Below are positions 10,036-20,799 of a DNA stretch of 39,704 nucleotides, in pieces. Source of the stretch: an uncultured Bacillota bacterium (GTDB taxonomy: Bacteria; Bacillota_I; Bacilli_A; RF39; UBA660). The translations under genes and the position numbers were made by a program. Positions within the stretch are counted from its first letter, which is position 1, and the number at the start of each line of letters is the position of its first letter. The stretch covers positions 1-39,704 of the forward strand of contig CAMVLZ010000001.1 of NCBI GenBank assembly GCA_947168485.1. Direction: 5' to 3'. The notes beneath the pieces are model-generated. The model was not told the DNA's origin, did no database searches, and saw only the letters and a program-made list of their open reading frames with translations.

Positions 10036-11250
10036 TTATTCAGTTACAGAACATTTTATACCACTAGGTGTTGTTGGGAATGATGCATTATTAGAGATAT
10101 CATTTTGAGATATATTATCACTTGATACTTCTTGTTTAGTACCATGTGTATTATCACTCATATTTATATAATACTGATAATTATTATTTGTTTTTACTAC
10201 TTTTATATATCCTTTCATATCAGCACTATTCCAAGGAGATTTTCCTCCTTGAGGAACTAATACTTTACTATTTTTTTGAGCAATAGAGTTTCCATCTGAA
10301 GTATCAATCTCTACATAATAATTTCCATCACTTAAATTAATTATATTTTTATTATTACAAGTTACATTCTCTGTAGCTATAGAAATCTTTAAACCATTTG
10401 GATATTGTTTTAAAGTAGAAACCATTGCTGGGGTTCTATTTTGGTCAATTCCACCATTTACAAGTGATGAACCTAATATTGCTACTCCGACGATAAATAT
10501 CATTATAAATAAAGCTATTATTGCAGTTATAACTTCTATTACTACACCGAGTATCGCAAATCCTACACTAGTGCCTCCTTTTTTCTCACACATCATTTTA
10601 AGGTCTCCACCTTGATATTGTTGTTTTAACTTATTAACTTTATTTCTAGCAAAACTTAAATATATTTTGTTTGTTAAAAAACCAAAACCTAAACTAACGA
10701 TTAAACCAATATATACTTTTCCTGTTAACATTAATATTGCTAGTTCAACTGCGTAGATAGCTAAACCATATAAGAACATTTTTCTATAGAAGAAATATAT
10801 TTGTGCTAAAAAGAATGCACCTATATTAAATTGACTTTGAACAAAGTCTTGATAATTTGGACCAACAAATGCTTGGACATATTCATCATCAACTGGATTA
10901 GTATTATCTCCTGGTGGTGTTTGTCCTGGGATTGGTCCTAGTTCTGGATGTGGATTTATTCTTGGTTGTACAGGTTCTTGTTGTGGTTGACTATTTTGAG
11001 TTGGTACTTCTGGTTGTTGCACAGGTTGATTAACTACAGGTTGTTCTTGTACTTGTTGATTTGGTATTTGATTATTAATTTGTTCTTGAGGTTGTATTAC
11101 TGGTTGTTGTTGTACAGGTTGTTGTACTTGATTACCATATAGATCATTAATATTTTGATTTGTGTTTGTAGGAACATTAGGTTGATTATTTTGATTTGGA
11201 ACACTTGGTTGATTTCCATACAAACTATTTAAATCTTGATTATTATTCAT
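10036..11250 (-). CDS. Membrane protein with N/Q/P-rich N-terminal tail
   Basis: N-terminal NQ/QP-rich low complexity followed by hydrophobic helices. Confidence 0.6.
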   Translation of the reverse strand: MNNNQDLNSLYGNQPSVPNQNNQPNVPTNTNQNINDLYGNQVQQPVQQQPVIQPQEQINNQIPNQQVQEQPVVNQPVQQPEVPTQNSQPQQEPVQPRINPHPELGPIPGQTPPGDNTNPVDDEYVQAFVGPNYQDFVQSQFNIGAFFLAQIYFFYRKMFLYGLAIYAVELAILMLTGKVYIGLIVSLGFGFLTNKIYLSFARNKVNKLKQQYQGGDLKMMCEKKGGTSVGFAILGVVIEVITAIIALFIMIFIVGVAILGSSLVNGGIDQNRTPAMVSTLKQYPNGLKISIATENVTCNNKNIINLSDGNYYVEIDTSDGNSIAQKNSKVLVPQGGKSPWNSADMKGYIKVVKTNNNYQYYINMSDNTHGTKQEVSSDNISQNDISNNASFPTTPSGIKCSVTE

Positions 11251-11298
11251 AGTATCACCCATCTTAAGTATACAATTATAATAATAAAAAAAGAAAGA

Positions 11299-11943
11299 CT
11301 ATTGCTTTGTCTTTCTTTTGTTTGACGTTTTTTTACTTGTTTTTTTCTTTGTAGAAGTAGTTTTCTTTTTACTTTTTATTGTTTTTGTATTATCTTCTAT
11401 CTTTTTTATTTCTGCTTCTATATCTATCTTTTTAGCATCTTTTTCACTAATATTATCTATTATAGTTGATAATACAAATAATGTTACACCTACTACTATT
11501 CCTATATCAGCTATATTAAATACTGGAAAGTTATAATTAAATATTCTAAATGATAAGAAATCTATTACTGAATTATATAATAATCTATCTATTAAATTAC
11601 CTAGTATACCTCCTAGTATTAATCCTAAAGATAATTTTTCTAATTTAGATGATTTTGTTAATAAACTTATATAGTTATTTAATATTACTAATATAATTAA
11701 AGATAATATAATTAATACTATAGTTTGATTTTCTAATATAGAGAAAGCAGCTCCTGTATTCTTTATATAATAAAGAGAAAAGAAATTCTTTATAATTATA
11801 TAATCTTTTAATTCTTTTAAATTAGTCATTACTAATATCTTAGTAAATTGATCTAATATAAGTAATATTGTTGCGATTTGAATTATATTAGATTTTATTT
11901 TACTATGATTTAATTTTATTATTTTACTTAGTCTCTTCTTCAT
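11299..11943 (-). CDS. lspA: Lipoprotein signal peptidase II with Lys-rich C-terminal extension
   Basis: NTGAAFS, LGGILGNLIDRL, FPVFNIAD motifs. Confidence 0.9.
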   Translation of the reverse strand: MKKRLSKIIKLNHSKIKSNIIQIATILLILDQFTKILVMTNLKELKDYIIIKNFFSLYYIKNTGAAFSILENQTIVLIILSLIILVILNNYISLLTKSSKLEKLSLGLILGGILGNLIDRLLYNSVIDFLSFRIFNYNFPVFNIADIGIVVGVTLFVLSTIIDNISEKDAKKIDIEAEIKKIEDNTKTIKSKKKTTSTKKKTSKKTSNKRKTKQ

Positions 11944-14878
11944 TTTCTAAATCCTTTATTCTTTCTACTATTATTTGATATTTATTTAGTCTTTTTTCTA
12001 CTCTACCTCTTATTTTTAATAAATTACCTTTCTTTAATTTAGGATAATCATTTAATACTTTAGGAAATAAAGTATATTCCATTGAACCTGTTTCATCTGA
12101 TCCAGTAAGAAAAGCCATTTTATCTCCTTTTTTAGTATTAATAATTTTTATCTTATCTACTAATATTAAAGTATCTACTTGTTTATTAAAATTATTTGGA
12201 ATTTCATTTATATTAATGGCATACTTATTATCTTTTCTATACATATTAGTTGGATGATTAGATAAGTATAATCCAAATATATCTTTTTCTTTTTCTAGTA
12301 AATCTTTTTCATCTAATTCCTGTTGAAATACTATTTCTGGTTTTGATACTAAAGATTCATCTAAGTCTTTTGTTAATTCTCCATAATTAAATAAATTATC
12401 TAAATTAAATATTAGAGTTGCTCTATTGTAAGAGAATTCTCTAAATACATCAGCATATATTAATGTTTCTAATGTCTTTTTACCAATACCTGCTCTTATT
12501 AGTCTTGAGAATGTATCGAATATATCTTTGAAAGGAGCTTTTTCTCTTTCTTCTAAAATAGTATTTGAAGCTACTCCTCCAATAGACTTAATATTTGATA
12601 TTGGATAAATAATCTTATTATTATCTATGATATAATGATTTGATGATTTATTTATACTTGGTTTTTCTATTTCTATTTTATTTGATTTTACTTCTAATAA
12701 ATATTCATTAGTCTTTTCTACACTACCTATTACATTTGATAATAGATTAGAGAAGAATACTTCTTTATAGTGTGCTTTTAGATAAGCCATTTTATAAGCA
12801 ATAATTGAATAAGCTACTGAGTGTGATCTATTAAATCCATATCCTGCGAAGTTTAATACTAAATCAAATATTTCTTTGGCTTGTTTTTCACTATGTCCTT
12901 TTTCAATACTTTTCTTAATAAATTTATCTTCTTCTTGTTGAAGAAGTTCTTTCTTTTTCTTAGACATTGCTCTTCTAAGAATATCTGCTTCTCCTAAAGT
13001 ATATCCTGCATAGACTCTAGCTAATTGCATAATCTGTTCTTGATAGATAAATATTCCATAAGTATTTTCTAATATTGGTTTTAGTGATTCATCTATATAA
13101 GTTATCTTTTCTTCTCCATGTTTTCTTGCGATATATGAATCTATATTTACAGCTGGTCCTGGTCTAAAAAGTGCTATTGCGGCAAAGATATCTTCAAAAG
13201 TATTTGGTTTTAATTTTCTTAAGAAGTTTCTCATACCAGCTGACTCAAATTGGAATATTCCACAAGTATTAGCTTCTTCAAATATCTTTAATGCTTCTTT
13301 ATCATCTAGTGGTATTTTAGAAAAGTCTATTTCTTTATTATAAGTATTTTTAATATCACTTAGTATATTTGAAATTATTGTTAGATTTTTTAATCCTAAA
13401 AAGTCCATTTTTAATAGACCTAGAGGTTCTAAATATTCCATAGTAAAACTAGATAGATACATTCCATCACCTACAGTTAATGGAATTATTTCATCTAAAT
13501 CTATTTTACTCATAATAATACCTGCTGCATGTGAAGAAGTATGTCTAGGATATCCTTCTATATATGTAGCTATTTTATACATTGTTTTTAATGATTCATC
13601 TGAATCTATTTCTCTTTTGAATAGTGAATTATTTTTATAAAAATCAGTTAATTTATCTTTAGTAAAAGTTGGAATATAATGACATAGATTATCTACTTTA
13701 TGTAGAGGTATATTTAATACTCTTGATGTATCTCTTATTACTTGTTTAGCTCCTAATGTACCAAAAGTTACTATACCTGATACACGTTTTTCTCCATATT
13801 TATTTCTTACATAGTTAATTACATCATCTCTCTTATTATCAGGGAAATCTGTATCTATATCAGGCATTGTCTTTCTTTCTGGATTTAAGAAACGTTCAAA
13901 TAACAAATCATATTTTAATGGATCAATATCAGTTATACCTAGAGAATACGCTACTAATGATCCTGCAGCAGAACCTCTTCCTGGTCCAACTAATATATTA
14001 TTCTTTTTAGCATATTTTATAAAATCATAAACAACTAAGAAGTAATTAGGAAATCCCATATCACTTATTATTTTTAATTCATATGATAATCTTTCCTTAT
14101 ACTCAGTAGGAATATTACCATTTAATCTTTTTGATAAACCTTTTTTACTTAATTCAAATAAATATTTAGTAGGATCAGCACAATCATATAATGGTAATAA
14201 TAATTCATACTTAGGAAATTCTATATTACAAGAATCAGCTATTTTAATAGTATTTAGTAATCCTATATTATCAGTTAATTCATTTAAATTAGAAATATTT
14301 AATTCTTTATTAGATGTATCATAAGATATATCATCTGTTATAGTTTTAGAATCTCTTATTCTATAAAGATATGGAAGATAATACTCATCTTCTTTATTTA
14401 GATAAAGATTTTCTCTAAAGAATATAATATTCTTTGTAATTATTGATGCTTCTAACTCCTCTTTTTTAGTAGTATATCCTAGATATAAATCTTTAAATAA
14501 CTTAGATAAATCTTTATACTTATTTTTATATTCATATGGAAGAATTGTATATACATTTTTATTATATTTTTTTAAATCTTCTATAGTAACAGTTCTTTCA
14601 TTTTGAATAGTTGATAACTTTAATAATTCTTTATAACCAATATAATCTTTAGAGATATAAACTATAGTAAAATCATCTAAATTAAGAGTTAATCCTATGA
14701 TTGGTTTTATATTATTAGAGTTACATTTATTAATAAATTCTTGTGTACCATACATATTATTATCAGTAATACACATTTGATTTAAATTATTATTTTTTGC
14801 ATAAGAAAGCAAATCATCTATTTTTAATAGAGATGATAATAATGTATAATTTGTCTTATTAAATAATGGTATATACAT
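11924..14878 (-). CDS. dnaE: DNA polymerase III alpha subunit (DnaE type)
   Basis: GPGRGSAAGSLVAYSLGITDIDP, MPDIDTDFPDNKRD, C-terminal OB-fold; PHP domain lacks the usual HxH ligands. Confidence 0.93.
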   Translation of the reverse strand: MYIPLFNKTNYTLLSSLLKIDDLLSYAKNNNLNQMCITDNNMYGTQEFINKCNSNNIKPIIGLTLNLDDFTIVYISKDYIGYKELLKLSTIQNERTVTIEDLKKYNKNVYTILPYEYKNKYKDLSKLFKDLYLGYTTKKEELEASIITKNIIFFRENLYLNKEDEYYLPYLYRIRDSKTITDDISYDTSNKELNISNLNELTDNIGLLNTIKIADSCNIEFPKYELLLPLYDCADPTKYLFELSKKGLSKRLNGNIPTEYKERLSYELKIISDMGFPNYFLVVYDFIKYAKKNNILVGPGRGSAAGSLVAYSLGITDIDPLKYDLLFERFLNPERKTMPDIDTDFPDNKRDDVINYVRNKYGEKRVSGIVTFGTLGAKQVIRDTSRVLNIPLHKVDNLCHYIPTFTKDKLTDFYKNNSLFKREIDSDESLKTMYKIATYIEGYPRHTSSHAAGIIMSKIDLDEIIPLTVGDGMYLSSFTMEYLEPLGLLKMDFLGLKNLTIISNILSDIKNTYNKEIDFSKIPLDDKEALKIFEEANTCGIFQFESAGMRNFLRKLKPNTFEDIFAAIALFRPGPAVNIDSYIARKHGEEKITYIDESLKPILENTYGIFIYQEQIMQLARVYAGYTLGEADILRRAMSKKKKELLQQEEDKFIKKSIEKGHSEKQAKEIFDLVLNFAGYGFNRSHSVAYSIIAYKMAYLKAHYKEVFFSNLLSNVIGSVEKTNEYLLEVKSNKIEIEKPSINKSSNHYIIDNNKIIYPISNIKSIGGVASNTILEEREKAPFKDIFDTFSRLIRAGIGKKTLETLIYADVFREFSYNRATLIFNLDNLFNYGELTKDLDESLVSKPEIVFQQELDEKDLLEKEKDIFGLYLSNHPTNMYRKDNKYAININEIPNNFNKQVDTLILVDKIKIINTKKGDKMAFLTGSDETGSMEYTLFPKVLNDYPKLKKGNLLKIRGRVEKRLNKYQIIVERIKDLENEEETK

Positions 14879-14906
14879 ATATGCCTCCTATACTTATATT
14901 ATCATA

Positions 14907-16529
14907 TTATTTTTGCTTTGTATTTAGTTTATAAAAATATTCAATTTTCTTACGATCATAATAATCAATTTTACCAGTTGGTAGAGTTAATATTCTAGAA
15001 ATACCTAAATAATCTACAAATTCTGGATTATGTGATACTACTATCATAGTACCTTTATATGTTTTAAAGAACTCTCCTATTACTTTTTGAGTATCTGGAT
15101 CTAAATGGTTAGTTGGTTCATCTAATAATAGTAAATTAGCTTTTTTTAGAGATATTTTAGCTAATGATACACGTGCTTTTTCTCCTGGTGATAATACTTT
15201 TACTTTTTTAAATACATCGTCTCCTTTAAAAAGAAATCTTCCTAGTAAATTTCTTATTTGTTTTGGAGAATAGTTATTATCATTAGATAAGTTATCTAAT
15301 ATTGATAGATTATCATCTAGTAATTCTAATTCTTGAGCATAATAAGCTATGTCTGTTTTTTCAGTTAGTTCTATTTCTCCTTGATCCGGAGTTAATTTAC
15401 CCATAATTAGTTTTAATAAAGTTGATTTACCTATACCATTTTCTCCTACTATTAAGAATTTCTCTCCTCTAGTAATATCAAATGATAATTTTCTTAATAA
15501 ATATCTATTATTTTTATCATATCTAAACCATAAATCTCTTACATGAAGAGGTATTTTAGTAGACTCTTTAGATATTTCCATATCAAGTTTAACTTTCTTA
15601 TATTCATCAGGTAATTCTATTTTATTTTCTAATAACTTTTCTAATTTCTTTTCTCTATCTTGAGCCATCTTTTTACGATTACCTGAAGAATAACGATATT
15701 TTTCTACAATAGCTCTTAGTTTTTTTTCTTCTTTTTCTTGTTTTTTATATTCATTTTGAAGTGATGCGATATGTTCAGCTTTTACTTTAGTAAATTTATC
15801 ATAATCTCCATCATATAAATATATATTTTTACTTGTTTTATCTACAAATAATGTTTTAGTTATTATTTTATTTAGGAATTCTATATCATGAGATATTATT
15901 AGTACTGTTCCTTTATAGTTTTTTAAATAATTAGTTATATAATCTTTAGATTTAGGATCTAAGTGATTAGTAGGTTCATCTAATAATAGAATTTCTGGAT
16001 TAGAATATAGAACTCTTGCGAATAATACTTTAGATTTTTCTCCTCCTGATAAGTCTTTTACTTTTTTATCTAATAAATCATCTAAATCTAGACCACTACA
16101 TAATTTTAATAAAATACCTTCTGCTTTTTCTGCTTCCCAATAAGATAATTTATTATTAACTTTATCTATTTCTTTAAATACTTTATTTTGATCTATTGAA
16201 AGATCTGCGAGAGAGTTATATAAATCTTCTAACTCTTTGTTTAATTTATCTATTGGTCTTGCTTGTAAAAGGAAATCTAATACTAGTTCATTTGAATCTA
16301 ATTGTTCTTCATCTAATACTTGAGGTAACCAATCTATTCTCTTATTATTAGTTATTGTTATTTTTCCTTTATCTGGAGTAATTTGTTTCATTAGTAATCT
16401 AAAGAAAGTTGTTTTACCTGATCCATTTACTCCAACTATACCTATTTTTTCATTATCAGGAATATTAATAGTAACATCTTCAAATATTGGTTGAGTTGCG
16501 AAGTATAAAGTTAAATTATTAATTATCAT
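14907..16529 (-). CDS. ABC-F family ATP-binding protein
   Basis: Two ABC cassettes (GVNGSGKTT / GENGIGKST, LSGGEKSKV / LSPGEKARVSLA, LLLDEPTNHLD twice), no TM region. Confidence 0.92.
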   Translation of the reverse strand: MIINNLTLYFATQPIFEDVTINIPDNEKIGIVGVNGSGKTTFFRLLMKQITPDKGKITITNNKRIDWLPQVLDEEQLDSNELVLDFLLQARPIDKLNKELEDLYNSLADLSIDQNKVFKEIDKVNNKLSYWEAEKAEGILLKLCSGLDLDDLLDKKVKDLSGGEKSKVLFARVLYSNPEILLLDEPTNHLDPKSKDYITNYLKNYKGTVLIISHDIEFLNKIITKTLFVDKTSKNIYLYDGDYDKFTKVKAEHIASLQNEYKKQEKEEKKLRAIVEKYRYSSGNRKKMAQDREKKLEKLLENKIELPDEYKKVKLDMEISKESTKIPLHVRDLWFRYDKNNRYLLRKLSFDITRGEKFLIVGENGIGKSTLLKLIMGKLTPDQGEIELTEKTDIAYYAQELELLDDNLSILDNLSNDNNYSPKQIRNLLGRFLFKGDDVFKKVKVLSPGEKARVSLAKISLKKANLLLLDEPTNHLDPDTQKVIGEFFKTYKGTMIVVSHNPEFVDYLGISRILTLPTGKIDYYDRKKIEYFYKLNTKQK

Positions 16530-16584
16530 CAAATCACTCCTTTCATTAATATTATACAATAAAATAATCCACAAGAAATGTGAA

Positions 16585-17061
16585 TTATTTTTTTAATACT
16601 TTTTTAGTTTTTAATGATTTTTTATATTCATCTATAGTTATATCTCCTATTTGAGGATATGTCTTATATGGATTAAAAGCTCCACATCTATAATCTACTA
16701 TTATTTCTTGTTTATCATTTGTAAACATTTCATTTATAGTTTGTTCTAGATATTTATCTGCACTAGGACAATACATTTTTATTACTTCAAATTCTCTTAC
16801 TAATTCATCAATATTTTTTCTTTGTCCATAATAATAGTTTTTACTATAATTATATGGTTCTTTTTCAGAAGTCATAACTAATCCAAATGCTCTATTGAAT
16901 ATTACTCTATTTCTATCAAAGAATCTTATAGATACTAGGAATGGGTTTTCTTTTATTAATAAGGGATCTCTTTTTTCTACTTTTTCTATTTCTTTTGTAC
17001 CATTATAATATGTTTTTTCTACATAATGATTTACTTTAGTGTTTATTTTATTACTTTCCAT
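16585..17061 (-). CDS. Hypothetical protein
   Basis: ORF with SD (GAGGTG) and ATG. Confidence 0.6.
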   Translation of the reverse strand: MESNKINTKVNHYVEKTYYNGTKEIEKVEKRDPLLIKENPFLVSIRFFDRNRVIFNRAFGLVMTSEKEPYNYSKNYYYGQRKNIDELVREFEVIKMYCPSADKYLEQTINEMFTNDKQEIIVDYRCGAFNPYKTYPQIGDITIDEYKKSLKTKKVLKK

Positions 17062-17127
17062 AGTACACCTCTTCTTTGATTAAGTATTATAATATATAAT
17101 TTTTAAAATGAAAATACCTATATTTGT

Positions 17128-17156
17128 TTGACTTTAAAGGGTTTTTATGGTAAAGT
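17128..17156 (+). promoter_or_regulatory. Sigma-A-like promoter for rpmB
   Basis: TTGACT (17128-17133), 17-nt spacer, TAAAGT (17151-17156), upstream of an AAGGAGG SD. Confidence 0.6.
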
Positions 17157-17189
17157 TATTAAGCGAGACAACGTGAAGGAGGTTTGAAC

Positions 17190-17369
17190 ATGGCTGTAAA
17201 TGTATCAAAAAGAAATGGTAATGTAAAAAATATTAGAAGTCACGCTTTAAATTCTACTAAAAAGAGACAAAAAGTTAATCTTCAAACAACTACATTAGAA
17301 AATGGTAAAAAAGTTAGACTATCAGTAAAAGAAATTAGAACATTAAATAAAGAAAAAAAAGCTGCATAA
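17190..17369 (+). CDS. rpmB: 50S ribosomal protein bL28
   Basis: SHALNSTKKRQKVNLQTTTLENGKKVRLSVKEIRTL; SD AAGGAGG before ATG at 17190. Confidence 0.85.
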   Translation: MAVNVSKRNGNVKNIRSHALNSTKKRQKVNLQTTTLENGKKVRLSVKEIRTLNKEKKAA

Positions 17370-17383
17370 TAATGCAGTTTTTT

Positions 17384-18103
17384 TTATTGACAAGTTGCAC
17401 TCCATAATTCAACAGTCTTTAATACTTGTTCTCTTGTTGTACCTTTAGTAAATTCAACACTAGTTGCTGTATTATCAGTTATTTCTTTTGGTACTTGAGT
17501 ATTATCAAATAAATTTAAATCTACTGTTACTTTAGTCATAAATTCTTTTGTAGAATCATTAGTTGCGGGTTCTCCTAATGTCATTAAATATCCTTGGATT
17601 GGAGCTTTTTGTAAAGTTATAGAAAGATTTTTTAATAAAGTATACTGTTCAGTATATTTTTGTTCACTTTGAACATCTCCTGCTATTGTTGTGAATTTGT
17701 ATGCTTTATTATAATTTGTTAATTGATTATTTTCATCAAATGAAAATACATATGATGAAGTTCTTAATAAGTGGTCTATTCCTTGATCATCTTTCATAGT
17801 ACATGTTAATGGTCCATTAGTATTTGAGTTTATTGCTTTTTCTGTACTATCTTCAGTAGCAGGAGCTGCGACATCTTCAGGCATTAAAGAATAAGCAATA
17901 CCTCCACTTAATAATATTGTACCTATAATAGCTAAGAAAATAGCTATTTTTTTACCAATTGAATTTTTATTTTCAGTTTGTGCTACTGTATTAACATCAT
18001 CATAATTTAATACTTGAGCTTGTGATACCTCTTCTTGGTTCATCATTTCAGGCTCTATTGTTACAGGTGTAGCCTGAGTAGCCTGATTCATATTAGGATC
18101 CAT
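17384..18103 (-). CDS. Membrane-anchored protein of unknown function
   Basis: Single TM segment (KKIAIFLAIIGTILLSGGIAYSLM) and extracytoplasmic domain. Confidence 0.6.
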   Translation of the reverse strand: MDPNMNQATQATPVTIEPEMMNQEEVSQAQVLNYDDVNTVAQTENKNSIGKKIAIFLAIIGTILLSGGIAYSLMPEDVAAPATEDSTEKAINSNTNGPLTCTMKDDQGIDHLLRTSSYVFSFDENNQLTNYNKAYKFTTIAGDVQSEQKYTEQYTLLKNLSITLQKAPIQGYLMTLGEPATNDSTKEFMTKVTVDLNLFDNTQVPKEITDNTATSVEFTKGTTREQVLKTVELWSATCQ

Positions 18104-18176
18104 TTTATCACCCTACCTTATAAATATATTATAGATAAAAATATTGCTTTTTACAAGAAAAAACAACTAATTTGTA

Positions 18177-20000
18177 TTAGTTGTTTTTATCTTTTTTTCT
18201 AGAATCAAATTTCTTTCTTTCTTCTGTATTTAATATTTTTTTACGTAATCTAATATTATGAGGTGTAACTTCTACTAATTCATCTGAGTTTATATAATCT
18301 AAAGCATATTCTAAAGATATAGGTCTTGGTCTTTTTAATACTACTGTATGATCTGATCCAGATGCTCTTGTATTAGTTAATTGTTTTCCTTTAACTACAT
18401 TAACAGCTAAATCATCATCTCTATTACATTCTCCTACTATCATACCTTCATATACTTCAGTTCCTGGTTCTATGAACATAACCCCTCTATCTTCTAAGTT
18501 TCCTATAGAATAAGCTGTTGAATTACCATTTTCTACTGAAACTAATACACCTAGTTTTCTTTCTCCAATATTAACATTTTCCATAGGCATATATTCTTTA
18601 AAAGTATGATTCATAATACCATAACCTTTAGTTAATGTCATAAAGTCTGTAGAGAAACCTATTAATCCACGAGATGGTATTGTATAAACTAATCTTACTT
18701 GATCTTCAAAATTATTCATACTTTCCATCTTAGCTCCACGAACTCCTAATTGTTCAATAACTGCTCCCATAGCATCTTGTGGAACTTCTATTTGTAAATC
18801 TTCATATGGTTCACATTTAACACCATCTATTTCTTTGATAATAACTTGAGGTTTAGATACTTCTAATTCATATCCTTCTCTTCTCATATTTTCAATTAAA
18901 ATACTTAAGTGTAATTCTCCACGTCCAGATACCATAAATGATTCATTAGATATTTGTTCTACTTTTAAACTTACATCTCTTTGAGTTTCTCTATCTAGTC
19001 TTTCTCCAATTTTTCTAGCAGTAACTATTTTTCCATCTCTACCTACTAAAGGTGATGAATTTGTACCAAAAGTCATTTGAAGTGTTGGTTCATCTATATG
19101 TAGAGTTGGTAATGGAAGTATTTCATTATTATTACATACTGTTTCTCCTACTGATATATCAGCAAGTCCTGCGATAGCAATAATATCTCCAGCTTCTGCT
19201 TCTTCTATTTCAATTCTATTATATCCATAATAACCAAATAATTTTTGAATTCTAAATTGTTTTGTTGAACCATCTAATCTTGCACAAGTTACCATTTCAC
19301 CTGTTTTAATTTTACCATTAGTAACTCTACCTATTCCTATTCTTCCTACAAACTCATTATAATCTAATAATGCTGGTTGAAATTGTAATGGTTTAGTATT
19401 ATCTCCTGTTGGAGCTGGTATTTCTTCTAAAATAGTATCTAATACTTTTGTTAATCCTACTTCTTGTGTTGAAATATCTGGATCATATGAACTAGTATTA
19501 TTTAAAGCTGATGCATAAATAGTCTTAAAATCTAATAATTCATCATCTGCTCCTAACTCAATAAATAAATCTAATATTTCATCTAATACTTCTGTAGGTC
19601 TAGCAGCTGGTTTATCTACTTTATTAATAACTACTATTGGTTTTACTTTAGCTTCAAAAGCTTTTTTAAGAACAAATCTAGTTTGTGGCATTGCTCCTTC
19701 ATAAGCATCTACAACTAATATTACTCCATCAACCATATTCATGATTCTTTCAACTTCTCCACCAAAATCAGCATGTCCTGGAGTATCTAAAATATTAATT
19801 CTAGTTCCTTTATAATCTATAGCAGTAGTTTTAGCTAGAATAGTAATTCCACGCTCTCTTTCGATATCATTAGAATCCATTGATAAGTTAGAAGTATCTT
19901 CATTTTCTCTAAACATACCTGAATTCTTTAATATACCATCTACTAATTTAGTTTTTCCATGATCTACATGTGCTATTATAGCAACATTTCTTCTTTCCAT
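18177..20000 (-). CDS. typA: BipA/TypA translational GTPase
   Basis: MERRNVAIIAHVDHGKTKLVDGIL, RERGITILAK, DTPGHADFGGEVERI; typical C-terminus. Confidence 0.95.
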   Translation of the reverse strand: MERRNVAIIAHVDHGKTKLVDGILKNSGMFRENEDTSNLSMDSNDIERERGITILAKTTAIDYKGTRINILDTPGHADFGGEVERIMNMVDGVILVVDAYEGAMPQTRFVLKKAFEAKVKPIVVINKVDKPAARPTEVLDEILDLFIELGADDELLDFKTIYASALNNTSSYDPDISTQEVGLTKVLDTILEEIPAPTGDNTKPLQFQPALLDYNEFVGRIGIGRVTNGKIKTGEMVTCARLDGSTKQFRIQKLFGYYGYNRIEIEEAEAGDIIAIAGLADISVGETVCNNNEILPLPTLHIDEPTLQMTFGTNSSPLVGRDGKIVTARKIGERLDRETQRDVSLKVEQISNESFMVSGRGELHLSILIENMRREGYELEVSKPQVIIKEIDGVKCEPYEDLQIEVPQDAMGAVIEQLGVRGAKMESMNNFEDQVRLVYTIPSRGLIGFSTDFMTLTKGYGIMNHTFKEYMPMENVNIGERKLGVLVSVENGNSTAYSIGNLEDRGVMFIEPGTEVYEGMIVGECNRDDDLAVNVVKGKQLTNTRASGSDHTVVLKRPRPISLEYALDYINSDELVEVTPHNIRLRKKILNTEERKKFDSRKKDKNN

Positions 20001-20060
20001 ATAGTACACCTCTTTTTGAACGCAATTCATTATAACACATAAAAAAAGAAAATAAAAGTT

Positions 20061-20747
20061 TTAATTATTTTCTACATATTTTATAAAATCATATAAAGTA
20101 TCAAATTCTTTTTTATTTAATGAATCTAACTTCTTATTATGTTTAGTCATAACTCCTCCATTAAATTCACTTAACATTTCAAAATCATTAACATCATCAC
20201 CTATTACATATAAATTTTCTTTAGGAAAATCTTTGTAATACATTAAGTATTCTAATGCTACTGACTTAGAAGTAGAAGAATCAGTTATATTTATATGTGT
20301 TCTTGATAAATATGCATATACATCAACTTTTTCATTAATTTCTTTAATTATTTCTTTAGCTATATTTCTATCTGTTATTTTAGAATTTATTTTAATACAA
20401 TCATATTTATTAGGGGTAATATTATATCCATCATCTAAGTAATAATCCATTTTATATTTATCAAGTATTTCAATTACTTTATCTATTTTTTCTACAGGTA
20501 ATAGATAATCTTTAATTGAATAATCAAATTCATTGAATATTTTAGCTCCATCTTGACATATTAGAAATGAATATTTAATATCATGTTTATTTAATAATAA
20601 TTTAATATCTGTATATAATCTTCCTGTAATAATTATAAAGATATTTCCATTATTAATAAAATGTTCTATAGCTTGTAGATTTCTTTTGAATATATCTTTA
20701 TCTTTAACTAAAAGTGTTTCATCAAAATCACTTGCTATAATACGCAT
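20061..20747 (-). CDS. HAD-superfamily (Cof-like) phosphatase
   Basis: MRIIASDFDETLL and VIGDDVNDFEML. Confidence 0.85.
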   Translation of the reverse strand: MRIIASDFDETLLVKDKDIFKRNLQAIEHFINNGNIFIIITGRLYTDIKLLLNKHDIKYSFLICQDGAKIFNEFDYSIKDYLLPVEKIDKVIEILDKYKMDYYLDDGYNITPNKYDCIKINSKITDRNIAKEIIKEINEKVDVYAYLSRTHINITDSSTSKSVALEYLMYYKDFPKENLYVIGDDVNDFEMLSEFNGGVMTKHNKKLDSLNKKEFDTLYDFIKYVENN

Positions 20748-20799
20748 AATATCACCCTTTTTCCATGATTAGTATATTATATAAATGTTTTTTTGTAAA

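Noticed and set aside
10948-11142. Plus-strand ORFs opposite minus genes (e.g. 10948-11142, 11318-11536, 24022-24409, 27940-28299, 36310-36588)
   Set aside because: Antisense shadows of well-supported minus-strand genes, low-complexity hydrophobic translations, no SD.
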